Positions 35,379 through 44,634 of a stretch of DNA of 64,000 bases are shown here, in pieces (position 1 is the first letter of the stretch; every line of letters begins with the position of its first letter). The translations under genes were made by a program, and so were the position numbers. The notes beneath the pieces were generated by a model. That model was not told where the DNA came from and did not search any database. It saw nothing but the letters and a program-made list of their open reading frames with translations. This stretch comes from RGIG9079 sp964567845 (GTDB lineage: Bacteria > Bacteroidota > Bacteroidia > Bacteroidales > Marinifilaceae), in assembly GCA_964567845.1 (NCBI GenBank), contig CAZMOG010000002.1, positions 1 through 64,000 on the forward strand. The letters are read 5' to 3'.

Positions 35379-36216
35379 GAAACTCTATATGCTCGGCATA
35401 CACTTTGCTATCCATAAAAATCTCGGCCAATTTGGCAAAATGATCCTTCTGTTCTGTTGTCAAGTAATGTAACTCTCCCCCCGTAGTTATTCTATCACGC
35501 ATCTCGACGTGTCTTTCTAAATAATCTTGTAACGATCGAGCCACAGTCTGCCCCTGTGAAATTAACGATACCCCTTTAGGTAGGTGTTTTGAAATCAATG
35601 GAGCTAAAAGAGGATAATGAGTACAACCCAGAATAATTGTATCTATTTCAGGGTCTTTTTCAAAGAGTTGAACAATGTATTTTCTTACAAAGAATTCAGC
35701 CCCTTCACCATTAAACTCATTATTTTCGACCAAGGGCACCCACATAGGACATGCCACCTGTGATACGGAAAAAGTTTGTTCTCCATGTAACTTGGCTATT
35801 TCCAAAGGGTATGATGCCGATGCCACCGTGCCACGAGTTGCAAAAACTCCAACATGACCATTCTTCGATACCATTGGCAACTGCTCTACTGTTGGTCTTA
35901 TTACACCTAAAACCCGACGCCCAGAACCATAATGCTGCAAATCATTCTGTTGAATTGTCCTTAATGCCTTTGCAGAAGCTGTATTACACGCCAATATAAC
36001 CAAAGGACATCCCAACTCAAAAAGATGCTCTACGGCTTGTGAAGTGTATGAATACACCGTTTCAAAGGAGCGTGTCCCGTATGGTGCTCGCGCATTATCA
36101 CCCAAATAGATATAGTCATAATGCGGCAAAAGCTTGACTATCTCTTTTAGGATAGTCAAGCCTCCATATCCGGAATCAAAGACACCGATTGCTCCTCTTG
36201 TTAGAGAGTCTGACAT
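35371..36216 (-). CDS. murI: Glutamate racemase
   Basis: Makes D-glutamate for peptidoglycan. Both catalytic cysteines are present: Cys77 in ILACNTASA and the second in ILGCTHYPLL near residue 199. The N-terminal GVFDSGYGGLTIL and YLGDNARAPYG are diagnostic. 281 residues is normal. It lies between ompH/skp upstream (15-base gap) and the Fur-like gene downstream (8-base overlap), so it belongs to a long minus-strand envelope-biogenesis cluster running from uppS to fur. Confidence 0.95.
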   Translation of the reverse strand: MSDSLTRGAIGVFDSGYGGLTILKEIVKLLPHYDYIYLGDNARAPYGTRSFETVYSYTSQAVEHLFELGCPLVILACNTASAKALRTIQQNDLQHYGSGRRVLGVIRPTVEQLPMVSKNGHVGVFATRGTVASASYPLEIAKLHGEQTFSVSQVACPMWVPLVENNEFNGEGAEFFVRKYIVQLFEKDPEIDTIILGCTHYPLLAPLISKHLPKGVSLISQGQTVARSLQDYLERHVEMRDRITTGGELHYLTTEQKDHFAKLAEIFMDSKVYAEHIEFHE

Positions 36217-36231
36217 CGGAGTTTTCGATTA

Positions 36232-36744
36232 TTAGATTCCAAGTTTAGCCTTTACCATTGGCATCAAATCGATAGCTTCGGGAGCCATGTAGATAATAGC
36301 TCCTGCATCAAATACATAGGTAAAGCCATTAGACTTTGCAACCTCATCAACTGTTGTTTTTGCCTTCTCGTAAATAGGAGCCATCAACTGCTCGTTTACG
36401 GTCTGCAACTCCTGCTGTGCCAACTCTACAAAGCTCTGAATTCTTTGCTGCATCTGCATAATCTCTTGCTCCTTAGCCTGGCGAACAATCTGAGTATATG
36501 TTCCAGCCTTCTCCTCGTACTCCTTTACAGCAGCACTCCACTCCTCTTGCATCTTTGTTCTTTGAGTCTCAATCTCCTGAACCTTCTTCTCAAACTCCTC
36601 ACCGGCAGTCTTGTACTCAGGCATCGATGTTACCAACTCATCAAACTTAATATAACCCAATTTAGCCTGCTGAGCATAAGAAGCTGAAATTCCTGCAATA
36701 GCAACCGCCACTACCATGGCGAATCTGATTAATCCTTTCATCAT
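36232..36744 (-). CDS. OmpH/Skp-family periplasmic chaperone
   Basis: Periplasmic chaperone for outer-membrane proteins. Signal peptide MMKGLIRFAMVVAVAIAGISASYAQ, then KLGYIKFDELVTSMPEYK as in OmpH/Skp N-termini. A long coiled-coil with Gln/Glu/Lys-rich heptads follows (about 45-125), then a short C-terminal strand. 170 residues matches Skp. It directly follows bamA (21-base gap), the classic bamA-skp arrangement. ATG at 36744 and at 36741 are both possible. Confidence 0.88.
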   Translation of the reverse strand: MMKGLIRFAMVVAVAIAGISASYAQQAKLGYIKFDELVTSMPEYKTAGEEFEKKVQEIETQRTKMQEEWSAAVKEYEEKAGTYTQIVRQAKEQEIMQMQQRIQSFVELAQQELQTVNEQLMAPIYEKAKTTVDEVAKSNGFTYVFDAGAIIYMAPEAIDLMPMVKAKLGI

Positions 36745-36765
36745 GTTTTTATTTAGTTTATAATA

Positions 36766-39348
36766 TTAAAATTCTTGTCCTAATACAAAGTGGAACTGTG
36801 AACCATTAGCTCCCGGACGTCCCGGAACCTTATCGAATCCATAACCCCAGTCAATTCCCATCATTCCCAACATTGGCAAGAATACTCGTACTCCTATTCC
36901 CGCCGAACGATACAAGTTAAATGGCTCGAAATCCTTCATCTGCGCCCATGAGTTTCCCGCCTCAAGGAACGATAACACATAAATTGTTGCCGCATCCTTT
37001 AAAGAAACAGGGTATCTTACCTCCATTGTAAACTTCGAATAAACAGCTGCATCGGCTCCCGTACTAATGAAGTTTGAACCGGCATTTGTCAACGATCCAT
37101 TCTCATAACCACGCAATCCTATATACTCACGTCCATACAAGCTATAACCTGTCATTCCATCTCCTCCCATTTCATATCCCTCGAATGGAGATCTGAAATC
37201 CTTGTTGTAGTGACCAAGATAGCCATACTGGGCATTCAAGTAAAGAACCGTATTGTTCTTTTTGTCAAGTGGCACAAATACCTTACCGTTAAACTTCCAC
37301 TTATGATACTCAATCCAACGATAGCGCTCTTCGCTTGTCATATTTTGGTTCGCATAATTCTTTCCGTTAAACAGAGAGTATGGTGGGGTAAATGTCAACG
37401 ACAACGAGAAATCTGTTCCCGAACGGGTATACATTGGGGCATCGATTGAAGCCCTTCTGATTGTTGTAGAGAAAGACAAATTGTTTGAAACTCCATTCTC
37501 AAAGACATAGTACGGCCAATTCTTCAAATTGTAGTGCTGGAACGATAACTCATTATATATGGTAAAGTAATCGTCAGGCCACTTTACACGCCTACCTAAA
37601 CCGACACTCAATCCCCATATATTCATGTGCTGAGATTCATCATAATCAGAAGATGAGTAAGCACCACTGTTCACATAGTAAGATCGGCGATAATAGTTTG
37701 AAGAGTAACCACTCTGATGAGAATAGAATAACCGAACACTCAATGAATTTGGTTTCTTACCTCCCAACCATGGTTCCATAAACGACAAACTTAAGTTTGT
37801 ATAGAACTTACCGTTAGTCTGAGCATTTAAACTGAATGTCTGACCATCTCCTTGCGGCAATGGTCGGTATGTCTTGAAATTAAAGATATTTCTCATTGAG
37901 AAGTTGGTAAAAGTCAATCCTACCGACGCAATAATCATTCCGGCTCCCCAACCTCCGGAAATCTCTACACGGTCATTACCCTTTTCTTGTAATCCGAATC
38001 CAATATCTACCGTTCCGTTATCTCCGTCGGGAACTATAGACAACCCTTGCGATAGGGCCTCTGCGTCAAAGTGACCCAAGTTTGCCAGCTGACGTATGCT
38101 TCGCATAATATCATCGCGACTGTACAACTCTCCCGGATAGACATACAATTCTCTACGAATAACGTGGTCGTGCGTCTTATCATTTCCGGTTATATCCACT
38201 CTGTTAATGGTTGCTTGCGGGCCCTCCACTACTCGTATCTCAACATTAATGGAGTCATTTCCCACAATTCTTTCGGTGGGATAGAAGTTTGCAAACAAAT
38301 AACCTTGATTTGCATAGAAACCATTCAATACACTCTCCTCGGAATCAGTCAACTGTTCATTGAAGTATTTCTTGTTGTAAACCGCTCCTTTGGTTATTCC
38401 CAAATAGTCACTCAACAACTGAGAATCGTAAACGGTGTTGCCTATCCAAACAATATCATTATAGAAGTACTGATTACCCTCATCTACATTTATAACAATC
38501 TTTACCCGCTTATCAGACAGTGTAATTACACTATCTGAAACTATGACGGCATCGCGATAGCCTCGCTCATTGTACTTATCAAGAAGATCATATTTCTCCT
38601 GTTCATAAATATCAGCTACATACTTTGACGATTTCATCAGATTTATCAGGCTCTTTTCACGAGTCTTCTTCATTGAGCGTTTCAATATAGACTCTTTAAC
38701 TCCGCTATTTCCGACAATCTCAATCTCCTTAATTTTTATCTTGTTCTTACGCTCCGCATAGACATCGATAATCTCAAAATTCTTATTATCAGGGTCATCA
38801 CGGGTAACCACATTTATATCAACATTGAAATATCCTTTCTCCTCAAGACTCTCTTTTACCTTTCTCCGGATAGTTTCAAGCATCATTTCATTCATTCGCA
38901 TTCCCCGCTCCAAATTAAGAGCTTCTCTAATCTTAGTCTCTTCCGATTTTTTCAAACCCCAGAAATTTACCTCGGACAACTGATGCGCAGGTTGCAACCT
39001 GATTGTAAGATAGGCACTATCGTTTATTACCCTTGAAAGCAGAATTGTTGCTCCAGAGAAACTTTTCTGGTTGTATAAGCGTCTGATTGCACGGGTAATA
39101 TCATCACCGGGAATCTTGACAACATTACCAATTCCCAAACCCAGGCTATTGATAATATACTGTTTCTCATAATCGTCATATTGAGCTCCTCCGCCCTCTT
39201 GCTCTATATCAACTCCTGCAATCACATACTGTTTGGGTGCAGAATAGAAAACCTCAGGAACTCCACCGGAACTCTGGGCCATCACCTCACCACAAATAGC
39301 AAGCAACATTGCCGAAAGGCATAATATGTATCTTTTTACACTACTCAT
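36766..39348 (-). CDS. bamA: Outer-membrane protein assembly factor
   Basis: Essential barrel of the BAM complex that inserts outer-membrane proteins. Signal peptide (about 1-25), then five POTRA-like repeats (about 40-440; e.g. VSEVNFWGLKKSEETKIREA and IKIKEIEIVGNSGVKESIL). The C-terminal 16-strand barrel ends FHFVLGQEF with the terminal Phe of the beta-signal. 860 residues is usual for Bacteroidota BamA. Its start lies within the last 8 bases of uppS (ATGAGTAG overlap), and ompH/skp follows. Confidence 0.95.
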   Translation of the reverse strand: MSSVKRYILCLSAMLLAICGEVMAQSSGGVPEVFYSAPKQYVIAGVDIEQEGGGAQYDDYEKQYIINSLGLGIGNVVKIPGDDITRAIRRLYNQKSFSGATILLSRVINDSAYLTIRLQPAHQLSEVNFWGLKKSEETKIREALNLERGMRMNEMMLETIRRKVKESLEEKGYFNVDINVVTRDDPDNKNFEIIDVYAERKNKIKIKEIEIVGNSGVKESILKRSMKKTREKSLINLMKSSKYVADIYEQEKYDLLDKYNERGYRDAVIVSDSVITLSDKRVKIVINVDEGNQYFYNDIVWIGNTVYDSQLLSDYLGITKGAVYNKKYFNEQLTDSEESVLNGFYANQGYLFANFYPTERIVGNDSINVEIRVVEGPQATINRVDITGNDKTHDHVIRRELYVYPGELYSRDDIMRSIRQLANLGHFDAEALSQGLSIVPDGDNGTVDIGFGLQEKGNDRVEISGGWGAGMIIASVGLTFTNFSMRNIFNFKTYRPLPQGDGQTFSLNAQTNGKFYTNLSLSFMEPWLGGKKPNSLSVRLFYSHQSGYSSNYYRRSYYVNSGAYSSSDYDESQHMNIWGLSVGLGRRVKWPDDYFTIYNELSFQHYNLKNWPYYVFENGVSNNLSFSTTIRRASIDAPMYTRSGTDFSLSLTFTPPYSLFNGKNYANQNMTSEERYRWIEYHKWKFNGKVFVPLDKKNNTVLYLNAQYGYLGHYNKDFRSPFEGYEMGGDGMTGYSLYGREYIGLRGYENGSLTNAGSNFISTGADAAVYSKFTMEVRYPVSLKDAATIYVLSFLEAGNSWAQMKDFEPFNLYRSAGIGVRVFLPMLGMMGIDWGYGFDKVPGRPGANGSQFHFVLGQEF

Positions 39349-40090
39349 TACTCTCCTTTACCTGTTCGCCGGTCTTTCCGTATCGACGTTCACGACCTAC
39401 AAAATTATCTATTGCAGCCTTTAACTCCTCTTCCCCAAATTCAGGCCAGAACTTGTCTATAAACATAAATTCGGTATAGGCACATTGCCACAATAAAAAG
39501 TTGCTCAATCTGCACTCACCTCCGGTTCGTATCAACAAATCCGGATCAGGAATTCCTGCAGTTGTCAACTCATTCTCAAACGCTTGAGCATCAATCTGCG
39601 ATATATCGCCATGCTTATAAGCCTCTGCCAACTTTTTAGCTGCATTTACAATCTCCCAACGAGCCCCATAGCTGATTGCCAAAAGCAGTGTCAAACCACT
39701 ATTTTGAGCAGACCTCTCTTCAAGTTCAACAAACTGCCGTCTCACTCCTTCAGGCAAATCCTCCTTATTACCAAGCATCTTGATGCATACACCTGCAGCC
39801 ATCAACTCTTCGGTTTCACGAACAATTGCCTGGGCCATCATTGCCATCAAAGCGTCAACTTCCGCCTTGGGACGATTCCAATTTTCAGTTGAGAATGTAT
39901 ATAGAGTCAAATACTTTACTCCAAGTTTTGAAGCAGCCTTTACAGTTCGTTTCACCGCATCCACTCCAGCCGCATGGCCTGCAACTCGCTGCATTCCATG
40001 CGCTTGCGCCCAACGCCCATTGCCATCCATAATAATTGCAATATGCTTCGGGATTAACTGTTTCTCATTTGTTGTATTGGAATTTTTCAT
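39341..40090 (-). CDS. uppS: Isoprenyl transferase (undecaprenyl diphosphate synthase)
   Basis: Makes the C55 lipid carrier for peptidoglycan and surface glycans. IAIIMDGNGRWA contains the catalytic Asp22 that binds pyrophosphate through magnesium. GHAAGVDAV, TLYTFSTENWNRP, ISYGARWEI and the C-terminal PDLLIRTGGECRLSNFLLWQ with the FAEFMF-like YTEFMFIDKFWPEF are family signatures. 249 residues is normal. It overlaps bamA by 8 bases. A 81-base gap separates it from nadK upstream. Confidence 0.95.
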   Translation of the reverse strand: MKNSNTTNEKQLIPKHIAIIMDGNGRWAQAHGMQRVAGHAAGVDAVKRTVKAASKLGVKYLTLYTFSTENWNRPKAEVDALMAMMAQAIVRETEELMAAGVCIKMLGNKEDLPEGVRRQFVELEERSAQNSGLTLLLAISYGARWEIVNAAKKLAEAYKHGDISQIDAQAFENELTTAGIPDPDLLIRTGGECRLSNFLLWQCAYTEFMFIDKFWPEFGEEELKAAIDNFVGRERRYGKTGEQVKESNE

Positions 40091-40171
40091 AACTATACAC
40101 CTTCCTAAAAATCGGTCAAAGATAGCAACTATAAGTGAATTAAGAAAATGCAGAATGTGAAAAAAAACTAA

Positions 40172-41065
40172 TTATTGCTTAGAATTACGCATATCCTCGC
40201 CCCAATAGAGTTTTTTTCGTATTGTTTCATAGAAATTTGCACCCGGAAGCTGCACAACTTTTATTTTATAATTACCGGTTGCAACTCGCACTTTATAAGC
40301 ATCTTGCCTACGATACATTTCCGAATCCGCACACAAAACATAATCGCCAGAACGACTCTCCACAGAAATTTCCAGCTCAGAATCAACCGGGATTGCCATT
40401 GGCCTTAAAGTCAAATTATGTGGTGATACCGGGGTCAGCAATAACAACCTGCAATCAGGACAAATAATAGGCCCTCCGGCACTCATAGAGTAGGCAGTAG
40501 AACCTGTCGGTGTGGAAATCACCAATCCATCAGCCCAATATGTTGTAAGGAAATTTCCATTGATATAGACACGAATAGTCAATAACGATGCCATATCCGA
40601 CTTCAGTATACTCACCTCGTTCAAAGCTGTTCCACAAACCTCCGGTGCACCTTCACTACGAAATTCCAAAATATCCCGATGAGAAATGGTATAGTTATTT
40701 GCCTCTATCATCTCAACGGCAGTCTCGATATCTGCCCTTGCCACATTTGCCAAAAAGCCCATCCTGCCACAATTTATTCCAAGAATAGGAATATCTTTAT
40801 CTTCTACGAGCGAAGCCGCTCCAAGAAAAGTTCCATCTCCGCCAACACTCAACAACATTTCCGGTCCAAACGTTGCAATTGTTTTACCCGTATAGAGTGC
40901 CGAATAACTCTCGATTGAGATGCCAAATTGCACCAAGGTCCTAGCAGTCTGCACCTCACATATTATCTTGAAACCTCGCCTACTCAAAAGCCCCAAAAGG
41001 TGCTTAAACACCTGAGCAGAATCGGCCTTTATTCTCTTACCATAGAGCGCTATAACATTGTTCAT
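40172..41065 (-). CDS. nadK: NAD kinase
   Basis: Phosphorylates NAD to NADP. The GGDGT motif is at residues 75-79 (LSVGGDGTF). NCGRMGFLAN, TALNEVSI, TPTGSTAYSMSAGGPII and MAIPVDSELEI complete the signature. 297 residues is typical. It is transcribed from a -7 box TAAATTTG at 41092-41099 and is divergent from a small acidic-protein gene at 41160. Confidence 0.95.
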   Translation of the reverse strand: MNNVIALYGKRIKADSAQVFKHLLGLLSRRGFKIICEVQTARTLVQFGISIESYSALYTGKTIATFGPEMLLSVGGDGTFLGAASLVEDKDIPILGINCGRMGFLANVARADIETAVEMIEANNYTISHRDILEFRSEGAPEVCGTALNEVSILKSDMASLLTIRVYINGNFLTTYWADGLVISTPTGSTAYSMSAGGPIICPDCRLLLLTPVSPHNLTLRPMAIPVDSELEISVESRSGDYVLCADSEMYRRQDAYKVRVATGNYKIKVVQLPGANFYETIRKKLYWGEDMRNSKQ

Positions 41066-41091
41066 CTTAATTCAAATAATAGTTTTCGGAG

Positions 41092-41129
41092 CAAATTTAA
41101 TAAAATATCTATATTATTCGTTATCTTTG
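41092..41129. promoter_or_regulatory. Divergent promoters of nadK and the small acidic protein gene
   Basis: Minus-strand TAAATTTG (41092-41099) faces nadK. Plus-strand TATCTTTG (41122-41129) faces the gene at 41160. Both match TAnnTTTG. They are 22 bases apart; neither has an obvious -33 TTTG at the right distance. Confidence 0.55.
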
Positions 41130-41159
41130 CTATTCATTAAGACTATAAACCATTGTATT

Positions 41160-41405
41160 ATGTTACCGAAATTTCTATTTGCCGACAACTCACAATTCTC
41201 CACAGAACTTGTGTATGTTGTTCATACCGAGGCACCTCGCTGTATCATACAATGCGGAATCGAGGACTTCGACGATGATAATCAGATCTTCTGGATAGAC
41301 GAGGAACCCTCGCCTGAAACAGTTGAAGAGTTGATGGATATGGCCCGTGATTTCTACGAAGCCACCCTTGACAACGAGGATGAATTGGAAGAATATGATG
41401 ATTAA
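41160..41405 (+). CDS. Small acidic conserved Bacteroidales protein
   Basis: An 81-residue soluble protein starting MLPKFLFADNSQFSTELVYVVHTEAPRC; ATG 41160 follows the -7 box by 30 bases. The C-terminal half is strongly acidic (WIDEEPSPETVEELMDMARD and a final DNEDELEEYDD). No signal peptide or known motif. The conserved-looking FLFADNSQ/VHTE start suggests a family found near DUF4301 genes in Bacteroidales, from memory and unverified. DUF4301 follows 14 bases downstream, so the two are likely one operon. Function is unknown. Confidence 0.75.
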   Translation: MLPKFLFADNSQFSTELVYVVHTEAPRCIIQCGIEDFDDDNQIFWIDEEPSPETVEELMDMARDFYEATLDNEDELEEYDD

Positions 41406-41419
41406 AACAAAATAACACT

Positions 41420-42913
41420 ATGTACACAGAGAAAGATTTAGCACTATTTGAATCTCGCGGTGTAACTCCCGAGCAGATAGACAAGCAGTTGGAGAATTTC
41501 AAAACAGGTTTTAATGCCGTAACGTTAACTGCACCTGCAACAGTGGGTAACGGAATTATCCGAATTGAAAAACAGGACGAGGATATGCTCCTTTTAGCAT
41601 ACGACAAGGCCGTAAACGAGAAGCAGATCACAAAAATGGTACCTGCATCGGGTTCAGCAACCAGAATGTTCAAGGACCTATTCTCATATCTGAATGCGGC
41701 CGACGATGCAGAGATGCCCGGTAACATTGAGAATTTCTATGCAAAAATAGAAGCTTTGCCATTCTACAACTCATTGGAAAAAATAATTACAGAGTGCGGA
41801 GAGTCATTGTCAGAGTTACGCGAAAAGGGTGAATACAAGAAGATTATGAACTATATCCTTGTCGAGGGATTGAAGTATGGCGATACTCCAAAGGGATTGA
41901 TTGAGTTCCACACATATGCCGATATTGTAAGAACTCCATTTGACGAGCATTTGGCCGAGGGCGCACTTTATGCAAGCGTTAAGGGAATTTCAAATATCCA
42001 CTTCACTGTATCAGAGGAGCATACCGAGAAGTTCAAAAAGCACTTAGAACAGGTGGTAAAATTGTTTGAGAAAAAGTTTGGAATCAAGTACGAGGTAAGT
42101 TTCTCTATCCAGAAACCATCGACCGACACTATCAGTATTGAAAACAACGGAGAGTTGTTGCGCGATGACAATGGCAACATTATTTTCCGCCCGGGAGGTC
42201 ACGGAGCACTTATCCACAACTTGAACGATTTGGATGCAGACATTGTATTCGTAAAGAATATTGACAACGTATCTCCGGACAAGAACAAACCTGATACATG
42301 CCAATACAAGAAACTTATTGCAGGTTTGTTGGTTGGATTACAGGAGAAGATTTTCGGTTACTTAAAACAACTTGACCAAGAGGAGATTTCCGAGGCTTCA
42401 CTTAAAGAGATTACAACTTTCGCAAAGAACAAACTTGGATTCAAGGGTGACAAGGAGGAGTACACTATTGATGAGTTGAAGGATATGCTTAATCGTCCTA
42501 TCCGTGTTTGCGGAATGGTTAAGAACGAAGGCGAGCCCGGAGGTGGACCATTCTGGGTTAAGTGCGAGAATGGTGAGCGCCTAATGATCTGCGAGTCTGC
42601 ACAGATTAACCTAAAAGAGAAATCACAAAAGGATATTTTCGATGCCTCTACTCACTTCAATCCGGTGGACTTGGTATGTGGAATAAAAGATTACACAGGC
42701 AAGAAATTCAACCTTTTGAACTATGTTGCCGAGGAGCAGGGATTCATTAACTACAAATCTTACAAGGGACGCGACATTGAAGTTCAGGAGCTACCGGGAC
42801 TTTGGAATGGAGCAATGGCAAACTGGATTACCCTATTCGTAGAGGTTCCATTAACTACATTCACCCCTGTCAAGACCGTATTTGATTTGTTCAAACCTGA
42901 ACACCAAAATTAA
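41420..42913 (+). CDS. DUF4301 protein, nucleotidyltransferase-like
   Basis: A 497-residue cytoplasmic protein matching the Bacteroidota DUF4301 family. VPASGSATRMFKDLF (residues 74-88) resembles the GxGxRxx nucleotide-binding loop of sugar-1-phosphate nucleotidyltransferases. FRPGGHGALIHNLNDLDADI and VFVKNIDNV (near 260-290) resemble their second conserved block. GEPGGGPFWVK, near 375, is another conserved-looking stretch. UDP- or GDP-sugar chemistry is therefore plausible but not established. It is followed by a DUF368 gene after 4 bases. Confidence 0.75.
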   Translation: MYTEKDLALFESRGVTPEQIDKQLENFKTGFNAVTLTAPATVGNGIIRIEKQDEDMLLLAYDKAVNEKQITKMVPASGSATRMFKDLFSYLNAADDAEMPGNIENFYAKIEALPFYNSLEKIITECGESLSELREKGEYKKIMNYILVEGLKYGDTPKGLIEFHTYADIVRTPFDEHLAEGALYASVKGISNIHFTVSEEHTEKFKKHLEQVVKLFEKKFGIKYEVSFSIQKPSTDTISIENNGELLRDDNGNIIFRPGGHGALIHNLNDLDADIVFVKNIDNVSPDKNKPDTCQYKKLIAGLLVGLQEKIFGYLKQLDQEEISEASLKEITTFAKNKLGFKGDKEEYTIDELKDMLNRPIRVCGMVKNEGEPGGGPFWVKCENGERLMICESAQINLKEKSQKDIFDASTHFNPVDLVCGIKDYTGKKFNLLNYVAEEQGFINYKSYKGRDIEVQELPGLWNGAMANWITLFVEVPLTTFTPVKTVFDLFKPEHQN

Positions 42914-42917
42914 AATT

Positions 42918-43844
42918 ATGAATTTCAAATACCCACTTATCACATTGAAAGGTATTGCTATGGGTGCTGCCGACGTCGTTCCGGGCGTTTCCGGCGGCAC
43001 CATAGCATTTATAACCGGCATATACGACGAATTGCTTAAAAGCATAAAGAGTATAAATATTACCGCCATTAAACTGCTATTTACCGGAAAGTTTAAGCAG
43101 TTTATGGATCACATCAATGGTTATTTTCTCTTTTCGCTACTACTCGGAATTGGAATTTCTGTTCTGTCATTGGCCAAATTGATGGTATGGTTACTTACAA
43201 ACCACCCTATTCAAATCTGGTCATTCTTCTTTGGACTTATAATTGCATCAACCGTATTGGTTGCAGTAACTGTAAAGGAGTGGAACTGGAAAACAATCCT
43301 CAGTTCGCTTATAGGAGCCGGAATTGCATACTACATTACAATTGCATCGCCAACCACAACCCCCGACGCTTACTGGTTTATCTTCCTTAGTGGAGCAATT
43401 GCCATTTGCGCCATGATTCTTCCGGGAATCTCGGGTTCATTCATCCTATTGCTATTGGGCAAATACACATTTATAATGAATGCAATCAGCGAGATAAAAT
43501 TAGACATAATCTTTATCTTCATTGTAGGAGCAGGTATAGGAATCATTGCATTCTCGCACTTTCTTACATGGTTGTTGAACAAATACAACAACATTACAAT
43601 TGCCCTATTGACCGGATTCATGGTTGGCTCTTTAAACAAGGTATGGCCATGGAAAGAGACACTTGAAAGCTATATTGACAGCCACGGTGTAGAGCAGGCA
43701 ATTACAGAAAGAAGTATTCTTCCAACTACCTTCGAGCAGATTTCCGGAACTGATGCCCATCTGATCGAAGCTATACTGTATTGCATTCTTGGTCTTGCCA
43801 TTGTTGGTGGAATTGAGTATATCGCTAAAAAAATAGCAAAATGA
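42918..43844 (+). CDS. DUF368 membrane protein, polyprenyl-phosphate transporter type
   Basis: A 308-residue polytopic membrane protein. The start LKGIAMGAADVVPGVSGGTIAFITGIYDELL and the repeat-like AICAMILPGISGSFILLLLG are the DUF368 hallmarks: paired G-x-x-DVxPGVSGGT segments. DUF368 proteins (PopT) have been reported to recycle undecaprenyl phosphate across the inner membrane. About eight to nine TM helices. The open frame reaches 42882, but ATG 42918 is the clear start. aroE overlaps its end (ATGA, 43841-43844). The link to peptidoglycan lipid recycling fits with uppS and murI nearby, as inference. Confidence 0.85.
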   Translation: MNFKYPLITLKGIAMGAADVVPGVSGGTIAFITGIYDELLKSIKSINITAIKLLFTGKFKQFMDHINGYFLFSLLLGIGISVLSLAKLMVWLLTNHPIQIWSFFFGLIIASTVLVAVTVKEWNWKTILSSLIGAGIAYYITIASPTTTPDAYWFIFLSGAIAICAMILPGISGSFILLLLGKYTFIMNAISEIKLDIIFIFIVGAGIGIIAFSHFLTWLLNKYNNITIALLTGFMVGSLNKVWPWKETLESYIDSHGVEQAITERSILPTTFEQISGTDAHLIEAILYCILGLAIVGGIEYIAKKIAK

Positions 43845-44587
43845 GAGAGTTTGGATTGTTAGGATTTCCATTGGGACACTCATTCTCGAAAAAATACTTT
43901 TCAGATAAATTCGAGAAGTTAAAGATTGATGCAACGTATCTTAACTTTGAGTTTGAGAGTGCCAACGACATTCTATCGATAATTGCAACCCATCCAAATT
44001 TAGAGGGTTTCAATGTAACAATCCCTCACAAACAAGCCATCATACCTTTATTGAATAAGGTAACCCCCGAGGCAGAACAGATTGGAGCCGTAAATTGCGT
44101 TAAAATAGAGCGCAACGAAACCGGCTTAAATCTAATCGGACACAACACCGATGTAATTGGTTTTGAAGGGGCATTGAGAAACTTTTTAGGCATGAACGAA
44201 CCTAAAAAGGCTCTTGTTTTAGGCAATGGAGGCGCAGCAAAAGCTGTTCGCTACGTTCTTGCAAAAATGGGAATATCATTTCTGACTGTATCACGTAATC
44301 CACAGAAAGACAACGAAATAAGTTACAATGAGATTCCCTCGATCATTGGCGAATATAAATTAATTGTCAACACCACACCGCTTGGCACATGGCCCAATGT
44401 CGATTCATGCCCCAATCTTCCATACGACATGCTGACTACCGACCATTTTCTGTTTGATTTAGTCTATAATCCACAGATTACAAAGTTAATGAGTCAAGGT
44501 GAAAAAATTGGTACAAATGTCTGCAACGGACATGAAATGTTGGTCTTGCAGGCCGAGGCAGGTTGGAAAATTTGGAACGAAAAATAA
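43841..44587 (+). CDS. aroE: Shikimate dehydrogenase
   Basis: NADPH-dependent reduction of dehydroshikimate in aromatic amino-acid synthesis. FGLLGFPLGHSFS is the shikimate-binding start. FNVTIPHKQAI contains the catalytic Lys. GAVNCVK, GHNTDVIGF and LVLGNGGAAKAV (NADP site) follow, with NTTPLGTWPNVD later. 248 residues is slightly short of the usual 270-280, typical for Bacteroidota. It is coupled to DUF368 by a 4-base overlap. Confidence 0.93.
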   Translation: MREFGLLGFPLGHSFSKKYFSDKFEKLKIDATYLNFEFESANDILSIIATHPNLEGFNVTIPHKQAIIPLLNKVTPEAEQIGAVNCVKIERNETGLNLIGHNTDVIGFEGALRNFLGMNEPKKALVLGNGGAAKAVRYVLAKMGISFLTVSRNPQKDNEISYNEIPSIIGEYKLIVNTTPLGTWPNVDSCPNLPYDMLTTDHFLFDLVYNPQITKLMSQGEKIGTNVCNGHEMLVLQAEAGWKIWNEK

Positions 44588-44594
44588 AAATTAC

Positions 44595-44615
44595 TACTTT
44601 TACGCAAACGTTTTA
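44595..44615 (+). promoter_or_regulatory. etfB promoter with LacI-type operator
   Basis: TACTTTTA (44595-44602) is one base off TAnnTTTG. It is overlapped by TACGCAAACGTTTTA (44601-44615), whose core AAACGTTT is palindromic around a CG step, the layout of PurR/LacI-family operators. The same 15 bases occur at 51242-51256. Confidence 0.5.
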
Positions 44616-44634
44616 GAAGAAAAAACTATAAACT

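Noticed and set aside
38071..38538. 155-codon plus-strand ORF opposite bamA
   Set aside because: Shadow of the POTRA-coding region; no start signal or recognisable motif.
40867..40875. CAAACGTTG similar to the operator core
   Set aside because: Inside nadK coding sequence and not palindromic over the full core.
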